The position numbers and the translations under genes are program-made. This document shows positions 23,291 to 33,890 of a stretch of 64,000 bases of DNA, one piece after another. How positions within the stretch are numbered: position 1 is the first letter of the stretch; every line of letters starts with the position of its first letter. Source of the stretch: Cymbidium sinense (Eukaryota > Streptophyta > Magnoliopsida > Asparagales > Orchidaceae); the NCBI GenBank assembly GCA_021442155.1, contig CM038222.1, positions 58,316,266 to 58,380,265 of the forward strand. Reading direction: 5' to 3'. The notes below the pieces were generated by a model, which did not search any database, was not told where the DNA came from, and saw only the letters and a program-made list of their open reading frames with translations.

Positions 23291-24344
23291 AATACTGCAT
23301 CAAAGGAGATCTTAAGCCATTCACAGTTCATGAGGTCAGAATATATGAAGATGCGGCCTACTATCTCCTCAAAATCAACAAGTTTATTCTCGTGAACTTG
23401 GAAAGTTCAAAATAAAAGAAAAGAAAAGGAAAAGAAAAGAAAAGAAAAGAAAAAAAAAAGAAAAGAAAAGAAAAGAAAAGAAAAATGAAATGAGAAAGAA
23501 AATAAAATGGAGCGAGATATAGACTTGGAGGAGAAAGTAGAGCCCGACATTAGATTCCACCCACGCTCAAGCTCTATTCAAACATATGGGTAGGATGACT
23601 GACCTCCACCATGCAAAGGAAGAGATCCAAAGAGACATGCCTAGGGATGAAAGACCTCCTTATTGGCCATCCAATAGAGTTATCCGCTACCAAGACTACA
23701 CCTACTATCTATATAGACTTAGAATCTAGTTCAGGATGAGTCATATATGATTAGTATGCTAGCTAGCACTTCAAATAGATCCATCATGCAAGTGAGTTGA
23801 GCCGCATAATGATGAAGACCGGCTCCTAAGAAAAGCATAAGTGTATACAAGTCTATATGTGAAACAACGAGGCATCAGTTAGAAACTTTAGCTCTAACCC
23901 CACTTTCCTCATAAAAAGTTGAGAGTTTGGTAGTTAAGAAAGCCCCTAAGTCTTCCATGAATGTAAAGGTGTATAAGTTCTTTCTTAGAGCATCATCCTT
24001 AAGTCAAGAAGCTGATGTAGAACTTGAGGATGATTCATACAAAGATTTAATAGAATTACCTTTTGATTGGTACTTGCCTTGTGTTCCTAATTTAGCAAAG
24101 AAATGATTAATTCCATATGCTTAGTCTAAACACAAGTCAGATTACTTTGAAAGGTTATGGGACAACAAATGCAGACATTCACAATCAAGATCGGGACTAG
24201 GATTTAGTATAGTGGGTCCAATTGATGATGACGATTATTGCTTAGTCATCACCAATCATTTAAAATCTGATAGGTTCTTTTCAAATTATGCTAACTCATA
24301 TGAGAGGTTTAAACTTCGACGATCTCTATCCATGATCCTTTAGA
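23291..24344 (+). pseudogene. Protease-RT linker of element 1
   Basis: This aligns block by block with 28,050-29,100 in the fragment inside the solo LTR: EDAAYYLLK, then a purine-only stretch, then a FHPRSS-like block, then the acidic DLES region and the GGSN/DDDD-like block ending near 24,290. The frame has many stops. The linker ends where the captured kinase exon begins. Confidence 0.65.
23412..23492 (+). repeat. (GAAAA)n purine microsatellite
   Basis: About 80 bp of AAAAG/GAAAA units lie inside the protease-RT linker. The paralogous linker has a related A-rich tract at about 28,210-28,275 that encodes Lys/Glu/Asn, so an A-rich tract at this place is an old property of the family and has expanded here. 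Confidence 0.9.
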
Positions 24345-24362
24345 GAGATGTAAGCATACATA

Positions 24363-24733
24363 CCTTCTTTCTAGCCTGATTTTTGCAAACTGGCTCTTAT
24401 TGCATGCAATTTTGTCATAGCATTTCTCATGCATAGCCTCTGCTCAGGTGAAGTAGATGAGCATGAAAGGCCAACCTTTGCTATAGAATGCAAGCACTCT
24501 ATGATGCTTTTATTAGAGTTTCTTTTTTCTTCTTCCACCTTTGCTCTATGCATCTTGTTGTTCTTCAATTAATATTTTAGGATCAATGATATCCTTGGTT
24601 GGGTAGTTGCTAGATTATGAAGGTTTAAGTCATCCTTGAAAATATTATCATAGCCTCATACGGTGAGCATTTTTAATAGTATGATTCCAAAGCTATAGAC
24701 ATCACGAGCAAGGATAGGATCCTCTTCCATATT
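24363..24733 (-). pseudogene. Captured exon of an LRR receptor-like kinase (LRR-XII, Xa21/EFR-type)
   Basis: The minus strand carries the last part of a Ser/Thr receptor kinase. It opens after a 3' splice site (TTATTTGCAG|AATATGG, exon start 24,733) with EYGRGS, then DVYSFGIILLKMLT (kinase subdomain IX), NIFKDDLNLHNLA, DIIDPKILIEEQQDA, and finally IIECLHSIAKVGLSCSSTSP and MTKLHAIRASLQ before TAG at 24,371. This matches the C-terminus of LRR-XII kinases, whose intron falls just before the EYG codons. After the stop, AAG|GTATGT at 24,363 looks like a donor. At least one internal stop and three frameshifts show it is dead. It stands where RT, RNase H and integrase should be, antisense to the retrotransposon. 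Confidence 0.8.
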
Positions 24734-24862
24734 CTGCAAATAAGATGGAGAACTTTGATAATTGTATGTTTGAACTTTGTTTGCATAGTTTTGATCCTTC
24801 TATGTCTTTTTTTGGTTTTTTATTCCTAACAATTCAAGGGAAGTTGAAGAATTCAGTTTAAG
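24734..24862 (-). other. Retained intron sequence upstream of the kinase exon
   Basis: This AT-rich stretch precedes the TTATTTGCAG acceptor on the minus strand and has no match in the retrotransposon copies. Its presence shows that the kinase piece was acquired as genomic DNA and not from spliced mRNA. Confidence 0.5.
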
Positions 24863-27020
24863 TAACCTTAGGTTGGATGTTATTACCATACTGACGGTGA
24901 CCCACCTGGTGGATACACCACTCTTGGGAGATGTGTGCCCCCGCACTTTCTCCTTGAGTTGGCCATCGAATACCTATGGGCTCTCTTTTATAAGGTTTTG
25001 GATAAAGCTCCTAGTGGCACTTCCCCTATGGGCACTCTATTTGGATCATATCCTTAGCGACCTTATTTAGACACTACCCTAATTATTTTTGGATTGGATA
25101 GTCCCCCTTTCCTAGTAACCACCCTTGTGGTTGGAGAATATATTCAGCGAATGCGTAGATTCTCCCTTGGTCCTGTAAGTCTGAGATAGGACTAGGCTGA
25201 TATGAGCTCCTTCTTAGTGTGGTCCCTCATAAACCAACAGGGTCCATGCAAATATAAAATAAATAAAATATCTTCACTTGTGGATTAAGAATTCAAGCCT
25301 GGCCTTTCTCAAGCGGACATCTATCTTTAGGGCGGTGTCTCCTATAGAATCTACTTTGAGTTGAGATAAGTCCTGTTGACACTCTCTAGTCACCCTTAGG
25401 TGGTTCAACTTGTTGTGCCACCCGCAGTCATCTGCTTTGAAAGATATAAGTCTATTACGCATTTTTCTAGCATGATCATTGCAACCCACTCAACGATTTA
25501 TTAAGTGATCATCACCCATGGTTTCTTGTTTAAGAAGATGTGAATTTCTGCACTTTCTTCCTAATTTGACCATTATAAATTGAAAGGCACCTTAAGTTGG
25601 TTAGTTCTACTTAATGGCTGGTAGACTATTCTTTTGGATTTGTAAACCTAAGATAGGTCTAGACTGATATTAGCTCCTTCTTAGTAGATCTATCATACAC
25701 CAATAGGGTCCATCTAAAATTAATTCTTTTTTGATTCTTGAGTCGATATGAGTCGACATTCTTCAAATAGTCACCCTAGATGGGATTGATGTTTTGCGCC
25801 ATCGATAGATCACGAGCGGATCCTACTTTAGATGATGTAAAATTCTTTCTTTCTTTACTTTACTGCAAAGGCAACCCGGCGGATATTGTGGCCTTTGGAC
25901 TTGTAAATGCGAGATAGGTCAACGACATCTCCTTCTCGATTGGATCCATCGCGCAAGGTCCAACATAACATCAAATTAAATTAAATTAATTCAAATCAAA
26001 TCAATATAAATCAAATTAATCATCAAGACTAATCTTGAGTTTAAAGACCTGGCTCTTATTAGTCACCAAGGTAGGGTTCGATTTGTTGTGCCATAGATCA
26101 CTAACAGCTATCCCTACTTCGGAAGATGTAAGTTTGCTATGCCTTCTTCCTAATATAGTCATTGCACACCGAAAGGCAACCCCTTAGGTTGGATAGTCCT
26201 ACCTTATGGCAGGTAGACTACCTTTTTGGACTTAGAAATATAAGATAGACCAAGGTCCCTGTGGCTCCTTCTTAGTGTAGTCCATCGCATACCGACAGGG
26301 TCCATAACAAAATAAATTCAAAACCAACTTCCCTAGTGGAGTCAAATTAAACATATTAAATAAACAAAATTTCTCCTGAGTGAGGTGCAAATCAAATTAG
26401 CCCCCTTAGTGGAGCATAGATCTAAATCAAACAAATTTAACCGAGTGTACATCCTTGGTGGATATGCCCTCAATCTAAAACTCTTCTCCTTTTTGGAGCC
26501 ATAATAAATTGAACCAACCTCCCTAGTGGAATCTAACTAAATAAATCACAGAAATCTAATCAAATTCTTATCCCCAGCAGATAGCCTGAACCTGCTTCCC
26601 TTATGGAAGGTTCACATACTCAATCCCCAACGAATTCAAACTCATGTCCCTAGCAGATATACCTCCAAAATAAGTTAAAATTAATTCTATCTTAATCCAC
26701 ATCGAATTATAGATTCTTATCCCTAATAGATACACACCCAAATTAATCATATTCACAATCAAACTCAAATTCTTATCCCTTAGTGGATAACTTGAACCTG
26801 CTTCCCTAGTGGAAGGTTCATGTACTCAACCCCCAGTGGATTCCCTCTTGCTCTCTTATGCCCTTGGTGTAGAGAGAGCTGCATTGCACTAAGATCGTGA
26901 TTCTATCTACCCCTCGGGTTTAGGTATAAATCATTTTTGTTAGGGCTTGCAACCTTTTAGATGTTGTTGATCATCTCGATTAATGCCAATACGTGCGGTG
27001 TGCCTTGTCCGTTACACCAC
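24863..27020 (+). repeat. Tandem-repeat 3' UTR of element 1
   Basis: Units of about 250-470 bp share the motifs CTTAGGTTGGATAGTCCTACC, GACTT...AAGATAGG, GGCTCCTTCTTAGTGTGGTCC and ACCGACAGGGTCC. The last motif lies at about 25,221-25,247, 25,687-25,712, 25,941-25,962 and 26,281-26,306. From about 26,330 a second series uses shorter words (CCCTAGTGGA..., TTCCCTAGTGGAAGGTTCA twice, near 26,590 and 26,800). The reverse complement of the whole region is found in element 3 (55,641-58,430). Hypervariable tandem repeats between pol and the 3' LTR are known from Tat/Ogre elements. Confidence 0.8.
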
Positions 27021-27038
27021 ACCTATTGGGGGTCCTTT
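27021..27038 (+). other. Polypurine tract region of element 1
   Basis: ACCTATTGGGGGTCCTTT directly precedes the 3' LTR start TGTTGATC. Element 3 has ACCTATTGGGCGCCTTT at the same place. The tract is not purely purine, so the exact plus-strand primer is uncertain, perhaps the G-run. Confidence 0.5.
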
Positions 27039-27072
27039 TGTTGATCTCACTTTTGAGTGAACTCTCAACCCT
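27039..27072 (+). repeat. First 34 bp of the 3' LTR of element 1
   Basis: TGTTGATCTCACTTTTGAG and on to CTCAACCCT match the first 35 positions of the 5' LTR. The LTR is then cut by a solo LTR; it resumes after 37,055 at the same position. ACCCT (27,068-27,072) and ACCCC (37,056-37,060) are the target duplication. Confidence 0.8.
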
Positions 27073-27957
27073 TATGGTGAAAGTTTTCATTTTCCTTCTT
27101 TAGAGAATAAGATATATACTTCCATCTTCACTCTATGCGGATAAAATGAGGATGTAAATATACATCTTCTTTCTCTTTTTTGTATTTTGGACACCATGTA
27201 GATCCGTAGATGTTCTTATTGAGGGTGATTAGGTACGACATTGAGGAGAGGTACACTATCTCGAAAGATACAAGTCACCACCCTACAATGGACCTAATCA
27301 CCTCAACAAGGACTCTTAAGGACAATGGGTCTGCATATGTACCAAAAATTCTTCCCCTACTTTACATGGAAAAGTAAAGTAAGATTTATTTTAAACTGGG
27401 TTTGTTAAGTTCCCTACAGGGGCAAGCACCCAAAGTTAATTACATCCTAAGGAATGAGGTTCTTTAGGAATACTCTTGATTAAGATAAATGATCATTATC
27501 TCTAAATATTTTAATAGGTAGGACTATCAATTAATTAGTTTATATTGGAAGATTAAATGGGATTGATCAAAGAGAAGGAGTTATTATCGAAGCCAACGTA
27601 ATATAAGTAGGAGATATCTACGATGCTAGGAAACCTAGTGAACATCTCAAACTATCCTATGGTTGAGTTTTAAATTTGATTTAGTTTGTTTAAGTTAAAT
27701 TTTTCATTAGAAATTTAGGACTTATGATTCCATAACATAAGATTAAGGAAATGCCTAAGAGGTGAGGATTTAAGCTTATGGCCTATAAAGGGGAGAAACA
27801 ACCTCAGAACTTAAATTTAGAGAGATTTGGTGAGGGCCGAAAGCACGATCTAAATCTAAGACAAAAATGAGTATTTGGTTTTCCTCCATAAGAGAGGACA
27901 AACCACTTGACTGCTTCGACGTACAACCGCCTGGGGGTGGCCACGAACTAACTCCTT

Positions 27958-28080
27958 GCCAAGTTTTACATCATTGATTCAAATACTTCATTCACTGCTT
28001 TGCTTGGTAGGCCTTGGATATATCAGAACAAGATAGTTCCATCCTCCCTTCATTAGTGCATCAAGTTCAGAAAAAGATGG
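27958..28080 (+). pseudogene. C-terminal half of a Tat protease
   Basis: [20 protein letters not shown] and VPSSLHQCIKF follow one another; the catalytic Asp half is absent because the fragment starts inside the domain. VPSSLHQ is intact here, where the copy at 23,260 has a stop. No function is possible. Confidence 0.75.
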
Positions 28081-28130
28081 AATTGAGCATCGTGTCAATA
28101 GAGATGAAAAGCCATTTTTAGTTATAGAGG

Positions 28131-29100
28131 TTGAGATTTATGAAGATGCAACCTACTATCTTCCTCAAAATACCCTTTCTCGTAGAATTGGACAAAATTC
28201 AAATGCAAACACAAAAGAAAAATAAAATAAAGAAGAAAAAAATAAAAGAAAATGAAAATAAAAATAAAAGTCCAAGGGAACAAGAAAGGGGAATTGAAGA
28301 AGAAATAGATCCGCTTATCACATTCCACCCACAGTTCATTTTATTAGATGGACATGTTGATAGGATGGCACAATCTCCACTAGGTAGAGGCAGAGGCAGA
28401 AATAGAGGAAATTTTAGGGGTGGAAGACCCCCTAGTTAGCCATCAGCCAACAAGGGTCATGTTCTAGTTCATAGGACTACCCTTACTATTCAAATAGACT
28501 TGGAATCCAAATCAGAGGATGATTCTAATGTGATTAGTATACCAGCCAACCCCTCTCAACGGGTTCTATTGGAGGTGACTTTCAATCCAGACAGAGACGA
28601 AGACGAGGCCTACAAACAAAGCAAAGTATTCGAATTTGGTTTATGGGAAACTATTAGGCAATAGTTGGAAAACTTAGCTCTTACCTCACTAACATCTTAG
28701 AAAGTTGAAGGTTTGGTAGTTAAGGAAGTCCCTAAGTCTTCTAGTGACATGAAACAAAAGAGGTTCTTTTTGGGATCATCATCCTCAACTCCTGAAGTTG
28801 ATGTAGAACTTGAGGAGGATACTTTTAAATAATTAATGGAAATGCCATTTAACATTTACTTTATGTTCATAATCATACTGAAAGGCTTCTTCATACATGG
28901 TCCAAGCACATGTCAGTACTTTGAAAAGCTATGGAACACACAAGTAGGGAAGCACAATCAAGTAGGACTAGGATTGATGCGGTGGGTCCAATCGATGATG
29001 ATGACGATTCTTCCAATCATTTGGAGTCGATAGATTCTTTTTGACAACCTAACTCATATGAGAATGTGTGTTTAGAAGCCTCAGATGATCCCTAAATCAA
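28131..29100 (+). pseudogene. Protease-RT linker with an RG/GRG-rich patch
   Basis: A frame from 28,131 runs 102 codons: an A-rich stretch (QKKNKIKKKKIKENENKNKS), then FHPQFILLDGHVDRMAQSPL and GRGRGRNRGNFRGGRPP before a stop. It continues with IDLESKSEDDSNVISIPA and VEVELEEDTF-like acidic blocks with stops. This segment of Tat pol has no enzymatic motif. The Gly/Arg patch could bind nucleic acid (inference). The order matches 23,291-24,344. Confidence 0.6.
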
Positions 29101-29159
29101 AGAGGCACTACTAGAATTTGAAGAGGAGATCCATTCAATAATACACAAGCTTAAAGAAA

Positions 29160-30135
29160 TCAACCATGGGATAGAAGAAAATCCATGCCCGAAATACATC
29201 AGTTTATTGCTGCATGAAGAAGAAACCTATGACTTAGTTAGGTTATTGACTGAGCTTAAAGAATACTTCACATGGAGTTATGAAGAAATACCCAGTTATC
29301 TCGTGGCGGTCCACAAGCTAGTAATAGATTACGCTACCCATTAAGCAAGCTCCTAGACGCATGCGATTAGAAATTTAACAACAGGTCATTTATGAAGTCA
29401 AGAAATTGATCGATGTTGGTTTCATCGGGAAGAAAAATATCCTACAGTTGCTTGATTGTCGTCCATTAAGAAGAAGAATGACCAAATTCACATATGCATC
29501 AATTTTAGGGACTTAAATACGGCATGTTCTAAGGATGAGTTTCCTTTTCCTATACCAGCATTAATGGTGGACATTACCTCATCTCATGCAGTCTTCTCTT
29601 TCATGAATGGGTCATGTGGCTATAACCAAATCAAGATGTCTCCTATAGATGAAAGAAACACTACTTTCCAAACTCCATTCAGAATTATCTGTTATAGGGT
29701 CTTGCCTTTCAGCCTTAAAAATGCTGCTGCTACATACCAATGGGTCATGACTCAGATCTTCAACAAACTCATCCATCATCAAGTTGAGTGCTTTTTTGAT
29801 GATCTAGTAGCCAAGAGCAGAGAAAAAGAAGACCACCTCTTTAATTTGAGAGTAGTTTTTGAACGGTTAAGATAATATAACCTCAAAATGAATCCTCTGT
29901 GTATTGAGTAAAGGAAATTCCTTGGATTTATTGTTCAAACGGGGAATAAAATAGATCCGAAAGATTAAAGCTATATTAGAAATGCCACCTCCTAAGAGTT
30001 TAACTCAACTTAGATCCTTTCAAGGATGGCTGGCATATCTAAGATGCTTTATCTCCAACCTATCGAGGATATGCAAGCCATTTTCAGCACTTGTCAAAAA
30101 GAATGCCAAGTTTAAGTGGGATGACAAGTGTCAAC
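29160..30135 (+). pseudogene. Reverse transcriptase domain fragment
   Basis: A Ty3/gypsy RT of the Tat type. The N-terminal part is at about 29,235-29,450 (EYFTWSYEEIPSYLVAVHKL) with stops. The best-preserved frame, 29,456-29,875, has HICINFRDLNTACSKDEFPF, SFMNGSCGYNQIKMSPIDE, FQTPFRIICYRVLPFSLKNA and the catalytic box FFDDLVAKS, in place of the usual Y-V/I-DD. The two active-site Asp residues are present, as is the palm Asp region near INFRDLN. It continues with LRVVFERLR, a stop, FLGFIVQTG and MPPPKSLTQLRSFQGWLAYL and ends at KWDDKCQQ. This is the only RT in the window; the frame is broken. Confidence 0.85.
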
Positions 30136-33100
30136 AATTTAAAATTCATGTAGGCAAGTCATATGCTTTATGTAAGATAGCTAGGCTGTTATTTATTTAA
30201 AAAGAGACTAAGTCCTTAAACTCACTCCTTAAAGAGGCTAGATCATCTAATGGCATGCTTTAAATGACCTAAATCTAATGCAATTCAAATTTCATTTTAT
30301 TTTCATTTTTTGGACAATTATTTTGACTCATGCTAATAGGCTTCATATGCCTAATGCGTGAGAAATAAGATTATTGGCCAAAAATCAGTGAGAAGGGAGG
30401 AGGTGTATTTCCACCATGGCTCTCAAAGGTCAAGCCAAGTTTCTCTCTGAAAGATGGAATCCCTCCAATCAAGAGTGAAAGTAATATGCATTTGTACATG
30501 ATGTTATAAAAGAAATACTCATCCAGCTAAGAGATTGCTAATTCTTTTAAGCCTAAGCTTTAGGTGAGTTTATGAGTTCTTTATTTTTAATTTTGAATTG
30601 TTAAATTTGATAAAAGATTTATTTTTTCCTAAGAGCCTAATCCATATCCAGGCCATACATAAAGCAAGGAAGAAGCCAGGAAAAGGATGCCACTTAATGC
30701 ACAAGCTAAATAAGTCATCAATCAATTTATAAAGCTAATCACAAAAGAATAAGAGGCCATTGTGGTCGGGTACCACCACACAAACCTAAAAATAAATTGG
30801 ATAGCTAAGCTCTACCCTTATACAACCCATATTATAAATAAATTAAATATAATTAAGCAAGGAACTCATTATTATGGGGGTCTTCAAGCTTCATTTCTTC
30901 ATTCTTATTTTCTTCTTTCTTCTTCTTTTCTTCATTCTTCTTTAGTTTCTTATTTTAGATGGTTGGAAGGTGGATACTCCAAAGGCTTCACATGGTGCAT
31001 AAGATGAGATCCTATGACTAATGTTCATCCTAATCTGAATAATAATCATTCCAAAATCTTAATTGCAAGAATTACGTGAAAAGGGAAAAATGAAAATCTA
31101 ACTAACACCTACAAAATAAATATTAGCTAAAATAAACCATACAAATCCCAATCATGTATATTGGACTTATCACTCCACACATGGGTGACTAAGTCCACCT
31201 GGCCTATTGGATTATGCTTAGGGGTAAGCATCTGCACAACAAAAGCATTTATATTTTTATTTATTACATCACCCCTTAAGCACAATCCTTTGTGGAAGAT
31301 AATGGTTAGACTAAGATCGCCTTATCATTCATTCTACACACATACATCCTAACATCCAGACTAAAATATATATCACAAAATAGAAGCAAGCATCAAATCA
31401 TGCACCACCCTAACTTAAAGCTAGAAGTAGTGACTTAGCTTAATGGGTGTGCTTTAGAGGTTTATGTCGTATGCTTAACTATGGCTTTAAGTTAGAATTC
31501 TCTAAGTGTGAAGGATGGTCAACTTAGGGGAGGGTTTCATTTAAGTGATTTAATTATTTTAGGTTGATTTTATTTTATGTTTTGATTTTATTTAAATTAA
31601 TCCTATAATTAATTACTAAGTTATAAAGAGAAAGAGAAGATATTCTCTTTCCTTCCCTAACCTATGTAATTTATAAAGTGGATTCATATTTTAGTTTTGT
31701 TTAGTGAATATTTCAATTAAGTTTTTTAATTAATTTGAAGTTTAGATGAACTCTAAACAAACCTATTAAAAAAGAAAGGTATTTTTAAGATTAAGTAAAA
31801 TGAATTAAATTCACAAAATATACATCACTTCACTTCCTTCCCAACATGTATAATATGCATATGAATAAGTACTAAACATATATATATACATAAAATGAGA
31901 ATGTTTAGCACATATTATGATGCATGCTAAGCAATTCATTGAAGAAAATTTGAAAGTTTATGATGCATGATTTTCATTAAGTAGCAAAGGGGATTCTTAT
32001 CCAATTTTCACATGCACATATGAATATACGAAAGACATAAGTGTGTACGATGCCATTGTTAACCAGAGGTGTAAGGTATAAGACCTACTTAGGACTACTT
32101 AAAGCCTCATAACCACGAGATTGTCTAGACTAATACACCACTATCCTTAAATACAAGCATGTGTACAAAAGAAATGAATGGAAAAAAAAGAATGCAAAAG
32201 TTGGTGTTCGTTGATTTATTTTTCTTTATGCAATTTATATGTGTAAGCATAGGTATCCTTCTTAAGTGATAGTATAAGAATGAATAGAATATGGATTTAG
32301 GCAAGTGTTAGGTTCTTTTCAAATGAATCATGCACCTTGGCAAATCCTATTTAAAATTATACTAAAAGAGAAGAGAAGGAAAACCTACACTAAGCACATC
32401 TTATATTTTACTCACATGTAAGATTATAAGTAAGATATAAGTAATAAACTTTCAGTTTTGATAATTGATTCATATATTTTTAAAGTAATTTGAATTTAAT
32501 AGTGATAATAGCCACTCATATTCTTTCTTTATCCAACACATGTAATTTGACATAAAGGAAATATTTTCATTTTAAATTTGAATTTTTGAAAAGCACGGAT
32601 GCATGAAACCATGTGACACACATATTTAGAATGTTAGGGAAGAACTAAAGCAATGAAAGCATGTAAACATATTCACTTTAATTAAATCCTAATGACAATC
32701 TTATGAAATAAGAAAGTTTAAAGTAAATCAAAGTTTATTTAATATGATTTTTGTTTGATTTTGAATTTGATTTAATTTTTGAAAATGTGAATTGAGTTTG
32801 CTATTCCTAACCCATTCCCATATGTGTTTTATATTTTGTTTAATTTTTAGATGATTAGATTCATTTTATATTTTGAATAGGTTAAGGTATGAATTAAGCA
32901 TGTTAATTACCCCTTACCTATACCACCTTAGCATAGTTAATCAAATAATTATGAGCCAATAAGATGACATAAAACTTCACAAGGAATTTAAATTTGCAAT
33001 GCACCTAGGAAGAAAGGGGCCTAATGCAATTTAACTCATGATTAATGATTAATTAAGCTAAGGGGTTTAACTTAAGTAATTTCAAAACACCCCTCACACA

Positions 33101-33869
33101 TATGAGTTGAGTTTTGATTTCCTTAATTGAACTTAGGCTCTTAAACACCTAAGAATATACCCAAAGTAGATTAATTAAGTTCTGGAAAGTTTTAAAAATT
33201 TTAAGAAATTAATTAATAGGGTAATTAGTGAATTAGCCCTTAATTAAAAGAGGATTAAGAATGAAATGGGGGTTTAGGGAATAACTTAAAGGAAATGCCC
33301 CAAAATTATTCCCTAACCCTCCTATTCACTGAAATAGAGCTTAATCAACTTCAACAAAGGTTAAACCTCTAATCAAACTCTTAATTAACCTTAATTACAT
33401 TAAAGGGTAATTAGGAAATGCATTAGCAATTCCCTGAATTAAGTCACCAATAAATCTCAAGAAAATTAGGAGAGGTAAAAATCATCCCCCAAAATATAAT
33501 CAAGAAGTTTGAGATTAATCAGTGGATTAATTATGGAGTAATTAACAAATTAAGGTTTCTAATAAAAGGCAAAATTAGAGAAAGTCAATATTCAAAATCC
33601 ATTAAAAACCAATTTTAGAATATTTTATATTGAATTATCTTTCCATGGAAATTTATCTCATATTTTTTTGGATTTTTCTTTAGAGAGATATGAATTTTTG
33701 AAGTTTAGAGGATTAATTAGAATTATTTAAAACTTAATTAATCTTTTAATCCAACAGTGTGCCACACAAGCGGCTGACTCAGATGCACTTTACACGCATC
33801 ATCCCTTGAATGGCTACTTAAACATCACATCATAGCCCCACGTGGCGAGCTTTGCGCTTTGGCCTCCGC

Positions 33870-33890
33870 CGTTCGATCAAGGATCGAACG
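33870..33890. repeat. Perfect 9-bp palindrome in the GC island of the solo LTR
   Basis: CGTTCGATC and GATCGAACG pair around AAG. The equivalent site in element 3's LTR (about 52,345-52,365) is degenerate. This may be a protein-binding palindrome or only a remnant of the CGATC-rich composition. Confidence 0.6.

Larger units (their letters stand above)
27958..30135 (+). mobile_element. PR-linker-RT fragment of the same family inserted in the solo LTR
   Basis: The LTR reads up to ACTAACTCCTT (27,957) and resumes near AATTTAAAATTCATGTAGG (30,136), as in the uninterrupted copies at 48,630 and 61,215. Between them is a plus-strand pol piece: protease C-terminal half, linker and RT, cut mid-protease ([19 protein letters not shown]) and mid-pol (KFKWDDKCQQ). 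There are no LTRs, PBS or target duplication, and about 6 bp of the target seem lost. It therefore looks like repair-associated insertion, not integrase-mediated insertion. Confidence 0.75.

Noticed and set aside
30762..31352. Frames of 63-81 codons in the solo LTR
   Set aside because: They are antisense to the LTR, not conserved in the copies at 49,250-49,840 and 61,850-62,350, and lack motifs.
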